Shown here in pieces: positions 1 through 8,129 of a stretch of 47,505 bases of DNA. Source of the stretch: an uncultured Lentisphaeria bacterium (lineage in GTDB: Bacteria > Verrucomicrobiota > Lentisphaeria > Victivallales > Victivallaceae); assembly GCA_903831825.1 (NCBI GenBank), contig CAIKZE010000039.1, positions 1 to 47,505 of the forward strand, given 5' to 3'. Under the pieces are notes generated by a model. The model was not told the origin of the DNA and did not search any database. It saw only the letters and a list, made by a program, of their open reading frames with translations. Positions within the stretch are counted from its first letter, which is position 1; each line of letters begins with the position of its first letter. The translations under genes and the position numbers were made by a program.

Positions 1-2
1 AG

Positions 3-2774
3 GATGTTTCTTCCGGCGGCGCGGCGAGTTCCACCACCATTAACGGCGGCTCCCAGAGCGTTCTTTCCGGCGGCAGGGCAAATTCCACCACCGTCAACGA
101 TGGAGGCGAACAGGACGTTTTTGCCGGCGGCGCTGCGAGCAGCACGGTTGTCAGTACCGGCGGTCTTGAAGTCGTCAGTTCCGGCGGCGCGGATATAAAC
201 GGCAAGATTTGCGACGGTGGCACCCAGACGGTTTCCGCCGGAGCAACGGCGTCAAATACTGTTATCAGTGCGACCTATGATTATGCGCGTCAGTATGTTT
301 ACGGAACTGCGGTCAGCGCTTCGATCAACGGCGGCTGGGGTCGGCAATACGTCTCCGGCGGCGGCCTTACGCTTGGAACTATCATCAACAACGGCTATCA
401 GATGGTTTCCTCCGGCGGCGTGGCTTCGGCGTCTGTCCTCAATTTCGGCTACCAGGATGTTTCTTCCGGTGGCGCGGCGAGTTCCACCACCATTAACGGC
501 GGCTCCCAGAGCGTTCTTTCCGGCGGCGCGGCGAGTAATACCATTGTCAATTCCGGCGGCAGCATGTATGTGTCTTCCGGTGGAATTTTAGCTGGAGCAC
601 TAACGATTAACGGCGGACATGTGACGGTAGAGTATAGCGATAATCTGCAACCGTCAGCAATGGGTTTTAAGCTGGCTAGTGCTCAAGCCAACGATGCGCT
701 TTTGACAATCGAGTCCGGCGCGGTCGGCGACATCAGCCACACCACATTCACTCTGAACGTGAATAACACCGCGAGTGGCGCTTATATTCTTGGTTCCGGC
801 GCAGACCTAACCGGCATGAGTAGTGCGGTGTTTACGGTAACGGATAACGGGCAGAATGTCAATGTGCAAGTCGGCTCCAGCTATACTTTTACCGATGGCG
901 ATAAACTGTCGCTCAGTCTGACCAATGCAGCGACCGACCAGTTGAGGGCTACATTCACCGTTAGCGGAGGTGTTGCGGACACATCGCCGCCGACTGTTCC
1001 GGGCGGACTTTCAGTTGGATTTGACAAAAATAAAGACCTTCTTTTCAAATGGACTCCATCCACTGATAATGTGTCCGTTGATCATTATGAGCTAACGTTG
1101 TCTGATTCCGCAGGAAATGTTATCAGCGATTGGCTGTCGGACAGCGCTTCATCATTCCGGTATACACCTAAACCTGGCACGTTTACCTGGCATGTGAAAG
1201 CAGTGGACACTTCAGGGAATGAATCAGCCTGGAGCAAAGTGTCATCGTTTACCGTAACCCCAACTGATACAGTCGGCAACACTTTGGCGACGGCTGGAAC
1301 GCTGGATGTCAATGGTTCCGTCGATGAGTGGGTTGGGTTGGGTGATTCGGCGGACTACTATAAGCTGACTCTGGACAATGCCGGAACGCTGAATCTGAAC
1401 CTTACTGATTTGTCCGATAACGCGAACCTGGCACTGTATGACGCGAAGGGAAAATTGTTAAAATCTTCTTCCGCTAAAGGCACTGCGGATGAAAACATTA
1501 ACAATCTGGCGTTGCTTGGCGGCGATTATTACGTTAAGGTTGCGCCGTCCGACGCAGGCAAAGGCACGGTTAATACCTACTATACGCTGAGCAATACCGT
1601 GGATTATTTCCCGGACGATACAGTCGGCAATACTTTGGCGACGGCTGGAACGCTGGATGTTAATGGTTCCGCTGAGGAGTGGGTTGGCTTCGGCGACCCG
1701 GCGGACTACTATAAACTGACGCTGGACAGCTCCGGTAAACTGAGCATTAATATGACCGGTTTGAGCGGAGATGCCAACATGACGCTGTATGATGCCAAAG
1801 GGAAATCGTTGAAATCATCTTCCAACAAAGGCGTTGCGGATGAAAATATTAACAATCTAGTGTTGCTTGGCGGCGATTATTACGTTAAAGTCGCGCCTGC
1901 CGACGGCGGCAAAGGCACGGTCAATACCGGCTACACACTGAGCAATACGGTGGATTATTTCCCGGAAGATACAGTCGGCAACACGCTGGCGACGGCCGGA
2001 ACTCTAGATGCCAATGGTTCCGCCGATGAGTGGGTCGGTTTCGGCGACCCGGCGGACTATTATAAACTGACGCTGGACACTGCCGGCACGCTGAACCTGA
2101 ACCTTACCGACTTGTCCGGAAACGCGAATCTGACGCTGTACGATGCCAAGGGCAAATTGTTAAAATCTTCTTCCAACAAAGACGTTGCGGATGAAAACAT
2201 TACGAATCTGGCGTTGCTTGGCGGCGATTATTACGTGAAAGTCGCGCCTGCCGACGGCGGCAAGGGCACGGTTAATAATACCGACTACACGTTGAGCAAT
2301 ACCGTGGATTATTTCCCGGACGATACGGCAGGCAATACTTTCGCTGTCGCGCTTCAGGTGTCGGAAAGCGGTCCGGTCAGCGAATGGCTGGGTTTCGGCG
2401 ATAAGGACGACTATTACAAGTTCGAACTGCAAACCGGCACAACGGTGACGCTTAATCTGACCGATATGACCTCCAATGTCAATTTGTATCTTTACGACAG
2501 CAAGAGCAAGCAACTGGCGGCATCCGCGAAGGCCGGCAACGCTGCCGACAGCATCACCAAGACGCTGGCGGCGGGAACCTATTACGTCAAGGCAACACTG
2601 GCAGGCAAGGACAATACGGACTACAGCCTGAATTTCAATATTGATCCGGCGGCGTTCAAGTCCGGCAGCCTGCGGCTGTTCGGCGCAGCCACTCCGTTGA
2701 CCGGCGGCGCGGATACGGCGCTGACTGGCAGCAACGATCCGCTGAAGAAAAATCAGGGTATGTTGGCGAGTTGA
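3..2774 (+). CDS. Large secreted/surface repeat protein, 3' part (5' end outside window)
   Basis: The frame is open from the window edge, so this is the C-terminal 923 residues of a longer protein. Residues 1 to about 215 are serine/glycine-rich strand-loop-strand repeats (SSGGAASSTTINGGSQ type) like those in AIDA-type autotransporter passengers. After a linker, a fibronectin-III-like module lies at about 325-420 (DTSPPTVPGGLSV through DTSGNESAWSKVSSF). Four repeats of 117-118 residues follow, starting DTVGNTLATAGTL and ending YTLSNTVDYFP, with ADYYKLTL and GGDYYVKV cores. They resemble bacterial pre-peptidase C-terminal (PPC) domains, and the fourth is divergent. The tail ends FGAATPLTGGADTAL then a short polar stretch. 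No outer-membrane beta-barrel is visible, so the export or anchoring route is not that of a classical autotransporter. Probable role: extracellular adhesion or matrix protein (inference). Confidence 0.85.
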   Translation, partial: DVSSGGAASSTTINGGSQSVLSGGRANSTTVNDGGEQDVFAGGAASSTVVSTGGLEVVSSGGADINGKICDGGTQTVSAGATASNTVISATYDYARQYVYGTAVSASINGGWGRQYVSGGGLTLGTIINNGYQMVSSGGVASASVLNFGYQDVSSGGAASSTTINGGSQSVLSGGAASNTIVNSGGSMYVSSGGILAGALTINGGHVTVEYSDNLQPSAMGFKLASAQANDALLTIESGAVGDISHTTFTLNVNNTASGAYILGSGADLTGMSSAVFTVTDNGQNVNVQVGSSYTFTDGDKLSLSLTNAATDQLRATFTVSGGVADTSPPTVPGGLSVGFDKNKDLLFKWTPSTDNVSVDHYELTLSDSAGNVISDWLSDSASSFRYTPKPGTFTWHVKAVDTSGNESAWSKVSSFTVTPTDTVGNTLATAGTLDVNGSVDEWVGLGDSADYYKLTLDNAGTLNLNLTDLSDNANLALYDAKGKLLKSSSAKGTADENINNLALLGGDYYVKVAPSDAGKGTVNTYYTLSNTVDYFPDDTVGNTLATAGTLDVNGSAEEWVGFGDPADYYKLTLDSSGKLSINMTGLSGDANMTLYDAKGKSLKSSSNKGVADENINNLVLLGGDYYVKVAPADGGKGTVNTGYTLSNTVDYFPEDTVGNTLATAGTLDANGSADEWVGFGDPADYYKLTLDTAGTLNLNLTDLSGNANLTLYDAKGKLLKSSSNKDVADENITNLALLGGDYYVKVAPADGGKGTVNNTDYTLSNTVDYFPDDTAGNTFAVALQVSESGPVSEWLGFGDKDDYYKFELQTGTTVTLNLTDMTSNVNLYLYDSKSKQLAASAKAGNAADSITKTLAAGTYYVKATLAGKDNTDYSLNFNIDPAAFKSGSLRLFGAATPLTGGADTALTGSNDPLKKNQGMLAS
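1266..2675 (+). repeat. In-frame tandem repeats of 351-354 bp encoding PPC-like domains
   Basis: The GAT of the DTVGN/DTAGN start recurs at 1266, 1617, 1968 and 2322, giving periods of 351, 351 and 354 bp. The 354 comes from one extra Asn codon in the third unit. Units 1-3 are highly similar at DNA level; unit 4 keeps the fold signature but has diverged. The three near-identical units suggest recent internal duplication. Confidence 0.85.
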
Positions 2775-2783
2775 TGAATTTGA

Positions 2784-3196
2784 AGTACCTCAAGCTTCCA
2801 GCTTGGAGAAATCGCAAGCAGGGGATAAACCCCTGGGCCACTCAAAGAGTGGTCCCGCGACTGCGGGAATGCTTGCGGCACTCTTTTAAATAAAGCCGGT
2901 CAGTCGCTCCCAGGGTAATACGCCGCCTCGGGGAATGCTTGCGGTACTCTTTTAAATAAAGCCGGTCAGGCGACCGGCGCTCCCAGGGTAATACGCCGCC
3001 TCGGGGAATGCTTGCGGTACTCTTTTAAATAAAGCCGGTCAGGCGACCGGCGCTCCCAGGGTAATACGCCGCCTCAGGGAATGCTTGCGGTACTCTTGCC
3101 TGGACAAAGTAACCCAAGCTTCCAGCTTGGAGAAAATCGCAAGCAGGATGCTTGCGGTACTCTATTTACAGTCGCAAGCAGGGCTTGCGGTATTCT
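2784..3196. repeat. Palindrome cluster with a 73-bp tandem repeat (about 3.3 copies)
   Basis: This is the 387-bp gap after the surface gene, and it is packed with hairpins. Tandem units beginning gggaatgcttgcgg start at 2865 (66 bp, internally shortened), 2931 (73 bp), 3004 (73 bp) and 3077 (partial). Each full unit holds the hairpin GCCGGTC-AGGC-GACCGGC. The cluster is bracketed by two copies of CAAGCTTCCAGCTTGG (near 2790 and 3113), each followed by cgcaagca. Other hairpins: GGGG-ATAAA-CCCC (2821-2833), CCCGC-GACT-GCGGG (2854-2867), GCAAGC-AGGAT-GCTTGC (3139-3155), GCAAGC-AGG-GCTTGC (3174-3188). The last copy runs into the 3' end of the next gene. No coding potential seen. Confidence 0.85.
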
Positions 3197-4457
3197 TGCA
3201 ACTTGAGGTAAGATTTTCCGGTTTTATTTTCAGGAACAGCCAAAGGCCGCCGATGAATAGGAACCCGATACTTAGAAAACCGAAACAGGATTGTCCGGTC
3301 AGTTCAATCATGATTGCCATCAGCAACGGACCGGCCACCGTGGCGAATTTGCCGAAGACGTTGTAAAAGCCGAAAAACTCCGCGGAATTTTCTCTTGGAA
3401 TCAGTTTGCCGAAGAAAGAACGGCTCAGCGACTGCACCCCGCCTTGCGAGGTGGCGATCAGCATGGCCAGCGCCCAGAACAGAATCAGGCGGTGGTCCCG
3501 GCTCTGGAGCAGGGGGATCATGCTGCCGATAAAGGTGATAAACGTATAGATGATGATGCCCATTACAATAAGCTTTCGCGCAGTATATTTTTCCGCCAGC
3601 CGCCCGTAGAGCAGGGCGCAAGGGCAGGCGACGATCTGGATGCCGAGAACGACCAGCACCAGGCTGGTTGGAGTCAAGCCCAGGTCCTGTCCGTAAGGAA
3701 CGGCCATTTTTACAATGGTGCCGATGCCGTCGATGTACAGGAAATAAGCTCCCAGGAAGATCATGGCGCTGCGATGTTTGCGGATTTCGCGGAGGGTTTG
3801 GAACAATTGCAGAAACGAGCCGATTATCGAATGTTCAGCAGCTTCGGAATGATATTTCTGTTTGACGTTTTTGAGCATTGGAATAGATAGAGCCGCCCAC
3901 CAGACCGCGGTAATGACGAATGCCAGCTTGGTCACGGTTAAACTGTTCTCCTTGCCTCCAAATTGAAACATGAGCAGGATGACAACCATGGGCAGGACGC
4001 TGGAAATATAGCCGAGGGCATAGCCGGCGGATGAAATCCAATCCATTTTTTCGTGAGTTGTAACATCAATCAGAAATGAATCGTAAAAAATGTTAGCGCC
4101 GGAGTACCCGACTACGCTGACGGTAAAAATAATCAGCGCGATCAGCCACTGGCCCTGTCCGATCAGGGTCAGCATCAGAGTGGAGATGATGCCCAGAAAC
4201 AGGAAAAACGCAAAGAACCGTTTTTTGCGTCCCGGCCGGTCGGCCATGGCGCCGAGGGCAGGGGCGAGCACGGCGATTATCAGCGAGGCGACGGAGTTGG
4301 CGATACCCCAGTTGGCGGTGGAGGTCGCGTCCGGGATTCCCGCCGACGCGTAAGTCTTGAAAAATACGGGCATTATCGTGGTGATAATAATCAGTGAATA
4401 CACTGAGTTGGCGATATCGTACCAGATCCAGCCTTTTTCTTCTTTTGTCATCGCCAT
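3162..4457 (-). CDS. MFS transporter, UMF1 / Atg22-like family
   Basis: 431 residues with about 12 predicted membrane segments. The N-terminus KEEKGWIWYDIANSVYSLII is the family signature of UMF1 (ultraviolet/unknown major facilitator) permeases related to the yeast vacuolar effluxer Atg22. An MFS loop motif (ALGAMADRPGRKKR) follows the second helix pair. Substrate unknown; members are thought to be effluxers or permeases in the inner membrane. The final residues (CKNTASPACDCK) and the stop codon are encoded by the GCAAGC-type palindromic repeat of the adjacent cluster, so the original 3' end seems to have been replaced by repeat DNA. Stands alone on the minus strand, 134 bp downstream of queA. 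Confidence 0.85.
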   Translation of the reverse strand: MAMTKEEKGWIWYDIANSVYSLIIITTIMPVFFKTYASAGIPDATSTANWGIANSVASLIIAVLAPALGAMADRPGRKKRFFAFFLFLGIISTLMLTLIGQGQWLIALIIFTVSVVGYSGANIFYDSFLIDVTTHEKMDWISSAGYALGYISSVLPMVVILLMFQFGGKENSLTVTKLAFVITAVWWAALSIPMLKNVKQKYHSEAAEHSIIGSFLQLFQTLREIRKHRSAMIFLGAYFLYIDGIGTIVKMAVPYGQDLGLTPTSLVLVVLGIQIVACPCALLYGRLAEKYTARKLIVMGIIIYTFITFIGSMIPLLQSRDHRLILFWALAMLIATSQGGVQSLSRSFFGKLIPRENSAEFFGFYNVFGKFATVAGPLLMAIMIELTGQSCFGFLSIGFLFIGGLWLFLKIKPENLTSSCKNTASPACDCK

Positions 4458-4498
4458 TCCGGTTCAGCCTTTATTTTAACTGCATAAGAAATCATAAT

Positions 4499-4530
4499 TT
4501 AACCACAAAGACACAGAGACACAAAGTTTT
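4499..4530. repeat. Octamer repeat (CACAGAGA type), copy 1
   Basis: Three degenerate 8-bp units: cacaaaga, cacagaga, cacaaagt. The same family occurs at 5700-5732, so the two copies flank queA in the same orientation. Similar accacagag-cacagag strings are a recurrent intergenic motif in environmental bacterial genomes (recollection, unnamed). Confidence 0.7.
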
Positions 4531-4591
4531 TTTGTTCAAAATCAAGATAATTTTGGATATTGGATATTCGTTTTTCAAGCGAAGCCTCTGC

Positions 4592-5659
4592 TTATTTTAA
4601 CAGCATGCAGTCGCCATAACTGTAGAAGCGCATTTTTTCTTTTTTCGCCAGCTCGTAGGCGGCAAGAACTTTTTCCCGCTCGGTGAAAGTCGATACCAGC
4701 ATCAGCAGCGTGCTTTTCGGCAGATGGAAATTGGTCAGCAGCATGTCCACGGCTTTCGGCTGATACGGCGGATACAGGAAGATATCGGTGCTGCCGGCGC
4801 GCGGAACCAGCGTACCGCGGCTGTCAACGCAACTTTCCAGTACCCGCACGGTGGTAGTGCCTACTGCAAGAATTTTATGTCCGGACGCATGCACGGAATT
4901 AATCATTTCAACGGTGGCTTCCGGCAACAGAAAATCTTCATGGTGCATTTTATGTTGAGTAACATCTTCCACGGCTACCGGTTTGAAGGTTCCGGGGCCG
5001 ACGTGCAGTGTCAGTTCCGCCTGTTTCACCCCTTTGGCACACAGCGCCGCCATAATTTCAGGAGTAAAATGCAGTCCGGCTGTAGGCGCGGCTACCGCTC
5101 CTGATTCCTTGGCGAAAATAGTCTGGTACCGCTCCATGTCGGCCGGTTTGTCTTTGCGTCGTATATACGGCGGCAGCGGGATATGTCCATACTTCTGCTG
5201 GATGCCGTCAATGTCGGCTGAATCAAATTCGATCAGGAATGTTCCATCGTCCAGATGTTGCAAAACGGTAATCCAGTCGTCGCCTGGAGTTTGATTTACG
5301 TCCGACGGTTCCAGCTTCACCCTGGTTTCGGGTGGAGTCCGCTTGCCGGGTTTAATCAGCGCTTTCCATTTTTTCCGGACGGTATCGGCAGGCGAAACCA
5401 GCAGAATTTCAACTTTGGCGGAGCCTGCGGTCCCGTTTTTGATCCCGTACATGCGGGCATGCATTACGCGGGTGTTGTTGAAGATGATTCCATCGCCGGG
5501 ATTCAGATAATTTACGATGTCGCCGAACCGGTGAATCTCGCATGCTCCGGTCTGGCGGTCAAGTACCAGCATTCTGGATGCGTCGCGGTTTTCCGCCGGA
5601 TACTGCGCAATCAGTTCTTCCGGCAAATGATAATCAAAAAGACCGGCTGCCAATTTCAT
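4592..5659 (-). CDS. queA: S-adenosylmethionine:tRNA ribosyltransferase-isomerase
   Basis: 355 residues, the normal length for QueA. It transfers and isomerises the ribosyl moiety of SAM onto preQ1 in the tRNA anticodon, giving epoxyqueuosine. Family signatures seen: LFDYHLPEELIAQYPAE and DASRMLVLDR at the N-terminus, GDGIIFNNTRVMHAR, AVAAPTAGLHFTPE, HVGPGTFKPV, AVGTTTVRVLES, LTNFHLPKSTLLMLVS and a C-terminal RFYSYGDCMLL. Cytoplasmic. No other queuosine genes (tgt, queG) lie in the window. It is bracketed by octamer repeats and looks like a single-gene unit. Confidence 0.96.
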   Translation of the reverse strand: MKLAAGLFDYHLPEELIAQYPAENRDASRMLVLDRQTGACEIHRFGDIVNYLNPGDGIIFNNTRVMHARMYGIKNGTAGSAKVEILLVSPADTVRKKWKALIKPGKRTPPETRVKLEPSDVNQTPGDDWITVLQHLDDGTFLIEFDSADIDGIQQKYGHIPLPPYIRRKDKPADMERYQTIFAKESGAVAAPTAGLHFTPEIMAALCAKGVKQAELTLHVGPGTFKPVAVEDVTQHKMHHEDFLLPEATVEMINSVHASGHKILAVGTTTVRVLESCVDSRGTLVPRAGSTDIFLYPPYQPKAVDMLLTNFHLPKSTLLMLVSTFTEREKVLAAYELAKKEKMRFYSYGDCMLLK

Positions 5660-6055
5660 ACCATAACCTCAACATCAGATTATATCGTTGTTTTAGTTTT
5701 ACCACAGAGGCACAGAGACACAGAGAAAACTTTTTAATATCTTTATTATCTTTGTTTTAGATGCTTTAAGCGTTTATAAAATTGTCATACTAAACGGCCT
5801 GTTTATCAAGTAGTTGCGTTAATGGATGGGCGCGCTCTGTCGAGACCGGGATCGAAAGAAGGTTGTGACGGAGCACAACCCTCCATTGGGTTATCCGCCC
5901 TCGCAACTGTTTCCCTGTTTTTTTGAATTTCCGGTTTCCATTCTGACTTCCGGCTATTAATATGTCGCTTCGCCGGAACTGTCTTATGTCTTTTATTCTG
6001 AATTCTGACTCCTGAATTCTGACTTCCTTCTTTTGGGTTGCGGGCGAAGCCCGCC
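5660..6055. other. Repeat-bearing intergenic region between queA and the rhomboid gene
   Basis: A 396-bp gap with no convincing gene. In order: an octamer repeat at 5700-5732 (cacagagg, cacagaga, cacagaga); a GC-rich element at 5828-5890 with GGGCGCGCTCTGTCGAGA and the perfect hairpin GGTTGTG-ACGGAG-CACAACC (5861-5880); a heptad-repeat element (TTCTGAA/TTCTGAC units) at about 5938-6027; and the hairpin GCGGGC-GAA-GCCCGC at 6040-6054, just past the rhomboid stop codon. That last hairpin could stall transcription but lacks a T-tract on the minus strand. Confidence 0.7.
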
Positions 6056-6931
6056 TTAGTTTTTGCGCATTTGTTCGCGGGCTTTTTTCAATATTGCCAT
6101 TTCATTTTCCGAGAGACTGTTGATGCCGGCATGAGATATTTTATCCAGAATCTGATCCAGTTCGCGCTGGGTGACTTTCTGGCTCGGATTGCGCAGATGT
6201 TCTTCATAATCATTGCCCTGCTGCTGTTGCGGCTGCTGTTGCATTGTCCAGCCGGGCGGCGGCGTGAAAGATTTTTTGGTTCCGGGGATGAGAAATCCGA
6301 ACAGGTCCCATGGAACATTATTGCCGAAGAGAAACTTAATATAGACATAACCGGCCAAAAACCCGCCCAGATGGGCCAGGTGGGCAATATTGTCCTGCAT
6401 GGAAAGTTCACTGAAAACTTCAATAACGGCATAGACGATCACCAGGGTCTTGGTTTTCATGGGAACCGGCAGGAATATCAGGATGAACTCTTTATCCGGA
6501 TAAAGCATGGCGGTGGCGAGCATGATTCCGAACAGCGCGCCGCTGGCGCCGATCAGAACAGCCGGGGAATTCCAGTTGAAAGCCATCCACAGCAGATTGC
6601 CGCCGATGCCGCTGATAAAATAGAGAATCAGAAAACGCCTGGCGCCCAGCACCGGCGCGACAATGGTGCCGAACAGATAGAGCCCCCACATGTTAAAGAG
6701 CAGATGGGAGAATCCGCCGTGCAGGAACATTGCCGAAACAATTTGCCAGAGAGCCATGTTTTTCATGCCGCCGGTTGTCATTGCCAGAGTGGAAAACAGC
6801 TCCGGATTGCCCGATGTCAGCAGAAAACAGAGAACATTGACCGCAATAAGTATGAAAACGGCTTTGACGCCGCCGGCTGCCATTTCGGAATTGCCGCCTT
6901 GCGGCGACATATAATTTCTATCAGATAACAT
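6056..6931 (-). CDS. Rhomboid-family intramembrane serine protease with C-terminal tail
   Basis: Inner-membrane protease cleaving transmembrane substrates. Seen: HGGFSHLLFNMWGLYLFG (oxyanion His/Asn region), catalytic Ser130 in GASGALFGI, catalytic His187 in LAHLGGFLAGY, and six or so hydrophobic segments. After about residue 225 there is a Q-rich linker (MQQQPQQQQ) and a helical tail (LDQILDKISHAGINSLSENE) of the kind often fused to rhomboids in PVC and Bacteroidota genomes (DUF6576-like). Start: ATG at 6931 has GAGGG 10 nt upstream. A GTG at 6964 would add 11 residues but has a poorer ribosome site. Residue numbers use the ATG. Lone gene. Confidence 0.88.
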   Translation of the reverse strand: MLSDRNYMSPQGGNSEMAAGGVKAVFILIAVNVLCFLLTSGNPELFSTLAMTTGGMKNMALWQIVSAMFLHGGFSHLLFNMWGLYLFGTIVAPVLGARRFLILYFISGIGGNLLWMAFNWNSPAVLIGASGALFGIMLATAMLYPDKEFILIFLPVPMKTKTLVIVYAVIEVFSELSMQDNIAHLAHLGGFLAGYVYIKFLFGNNVPWDLFGFLIPGTKKSFTPPPGWTMQQQPQQQQGNDYEEHLRNPSQKVTQRELDQILDKISHAGINSLSENEMAILKKAREQMRKN

Positions 6932-7374
6932 AACAAGGAAACCCTCGAAATAAGGAACTGTCACAAAAGAACCTACGTTTTTATCCCGCTCTCTTGAATG
7001 CTTTTCGCGCCGCTTGTTCGTTACATACCTGCCGGTATGTGCCTCACAAGCAACTCGAAAATCAAATCAAGATATTCGGTAAAAATTCAATAGGTTATTT
7101 TGTTCCACTTCCTAAATATTAAAAAGTAATTGATAATATAGTTCGTAAAACCGCAAACTTCAAAAAATGTCAGGATTATTAAAGTGTAATTTTTAAAACT
7201 GCCGCAGTCGTGATACCGTTTCACATCTTTCGTGCTGGTTGAATTTTATTAAAACTGTCAGCAGTTTAGCCTTGCAGTTGTTTTTAACAAGGATATATTA
7301 AGGCGATTCTAATGTAAATTTTTCGAACAATTTTAAGTTTTAATTATAGCGCAAAAAAAAGAAGGATAATCGCG
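6932..7374. other. 443-bp intergenic region with palindromes and a promoter
   Basis: No gene seen between the divergent rhomboid and the secreted orphan. It holds the perfect palindrome ACATACC-TGCC-GGTATGT at 7023-7040, the inverted repeat AAACTG-TCAG-CAGTTT at 7252-7267, and a sigma70-like promoter at 7272-7299. The middle (7090-7250) is AT-rich and featureless. Confidence 0.6.
7272..7299 (+). promoter_or_regulatory. Putative sigma70 promoter with palindromic spacer
   Basis: TTGCAG (7272-7277), 16-bp spacer, TATATT (7294-7299). The spacer contains the inverted repeat TTGTT-TTT-AACAA (7278-7290), a possible operator. It reads toward the gene starting at 7375. Confidence 0.5.
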
Positions 7375-8001
7375 ATGAAAAAAATTTGCTGTCTGTGTGC
7401 AGTTTTCATGATGACCTGTTTCGCGGCGTTTTGTGCGGACGACGCTGCTAAGGACAAAAGCAAAGAGCAGCCCTTGACTTCCGGTTTTGACAGAACCCGT
7501 CCGAACCAGTTTGTCGAAAATATGAAAATGGTCGGTCGTTATGCGGTTTTGTACATACCTAATCGTCTGCTTGACGCTTCGGACATTATTTCACTGGAAT
7601 TGGGATTCGGCGGTGAAGTGGCTATGCAGTTCCAGGTTACCCGGTACCTGCAGTTCGGCGGATCGCACGGCTGCAATTATTTTGTTACCAAGGGTTTTGA
7701 CCGGCAGTGCGGCGGCGGTTATCGCGACGGCACCAGATTCGGATTGGTTTGTTTCGCTACGGAGAATGTGGTTATTGACGACACTTGCGGTTCTGTCCGC
7801 AAGTCAGTGGTTGATTCCCGAGGGTGGCAGATTGCCGATTTCCGCGCCGATGCATATCGTGACAACGACATTGATTTCTGGGCTGTCGGCGGACGTTTCG
7901 GCTGGCTGTGTGATATCGGATTCAATGTTCACCCGGTTGAGATCGCGGACTTTGTTACCAGTTGCTGCTGCTATGACCTCAGAGATGATGATTTAAAGTA
8001 G
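7375..8001 (+). CDS. Secreted protein of unknown function
   Basis: 208 residues. An AAGGA ribosome site precedes the ATG. The N-terminus MKKICCLCAVFMMTCFAAFC is a signal peptide, with the cleavage or lipidation site unclear (several Cys, no clean lipobox). The mature part is mixed alpha/beta with QFQVTRYLQFGG, GLVCFATENVV and GWLCDIGFNVHPVEIADF. The NRLLDASDI...FQVTRYL layout resembles small exported proteins I have seen in PVC and Deltaproteobacterial genomes, but I cannot name the family. Predicted periplasmic or outer-membrane-associated. Own promoter at 7272-7299. Function unknown. Confidence 0.75.
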   Translation: MKKICCLCAVFMMTCFAAFCADDAAKDKSKEQPLTSGFDRTRPNQFVENMKMVGRYAVLYIPNRLLDASDIISLELGFGGEVAMQFQVTRYLQFGGSHGCNYFVTKGFDRQCGGGYRDGTRFGLVCFATENVVIDDTCGSVRKSVVDSRGWQIADFRADAYRDNDIDFWAVGGRFGWLCDIGFNVHPVEIADFVTSCCCYDLRDDDLK

Positions 8002-8129
8002 TTCGGTGTATAATCAGTTTTTCTTGAAATTGTTCCGGCGGACGCCTTAAACGGTTTCTGCCGGTTTGAATTTTTAAGAATGTTGATGTTAATTTTTTAT
8101 GTTAGTAATATGGAGACGAAATACCAAAT

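Noticed and set aside
3-2774. Classical type V autotransporter
   Set aside because: No C-terminal beta-barrel translocator is encoded.
2865-3097. CRISPR array
   Set aside because: The 73-bp units are contiguous, with no unique spacers; no cas genes present.
6038-6928. 296-codon plus-strand open frame
   Set aside because: Shadow of the rhomboid gene; low-complexity, no motifs.
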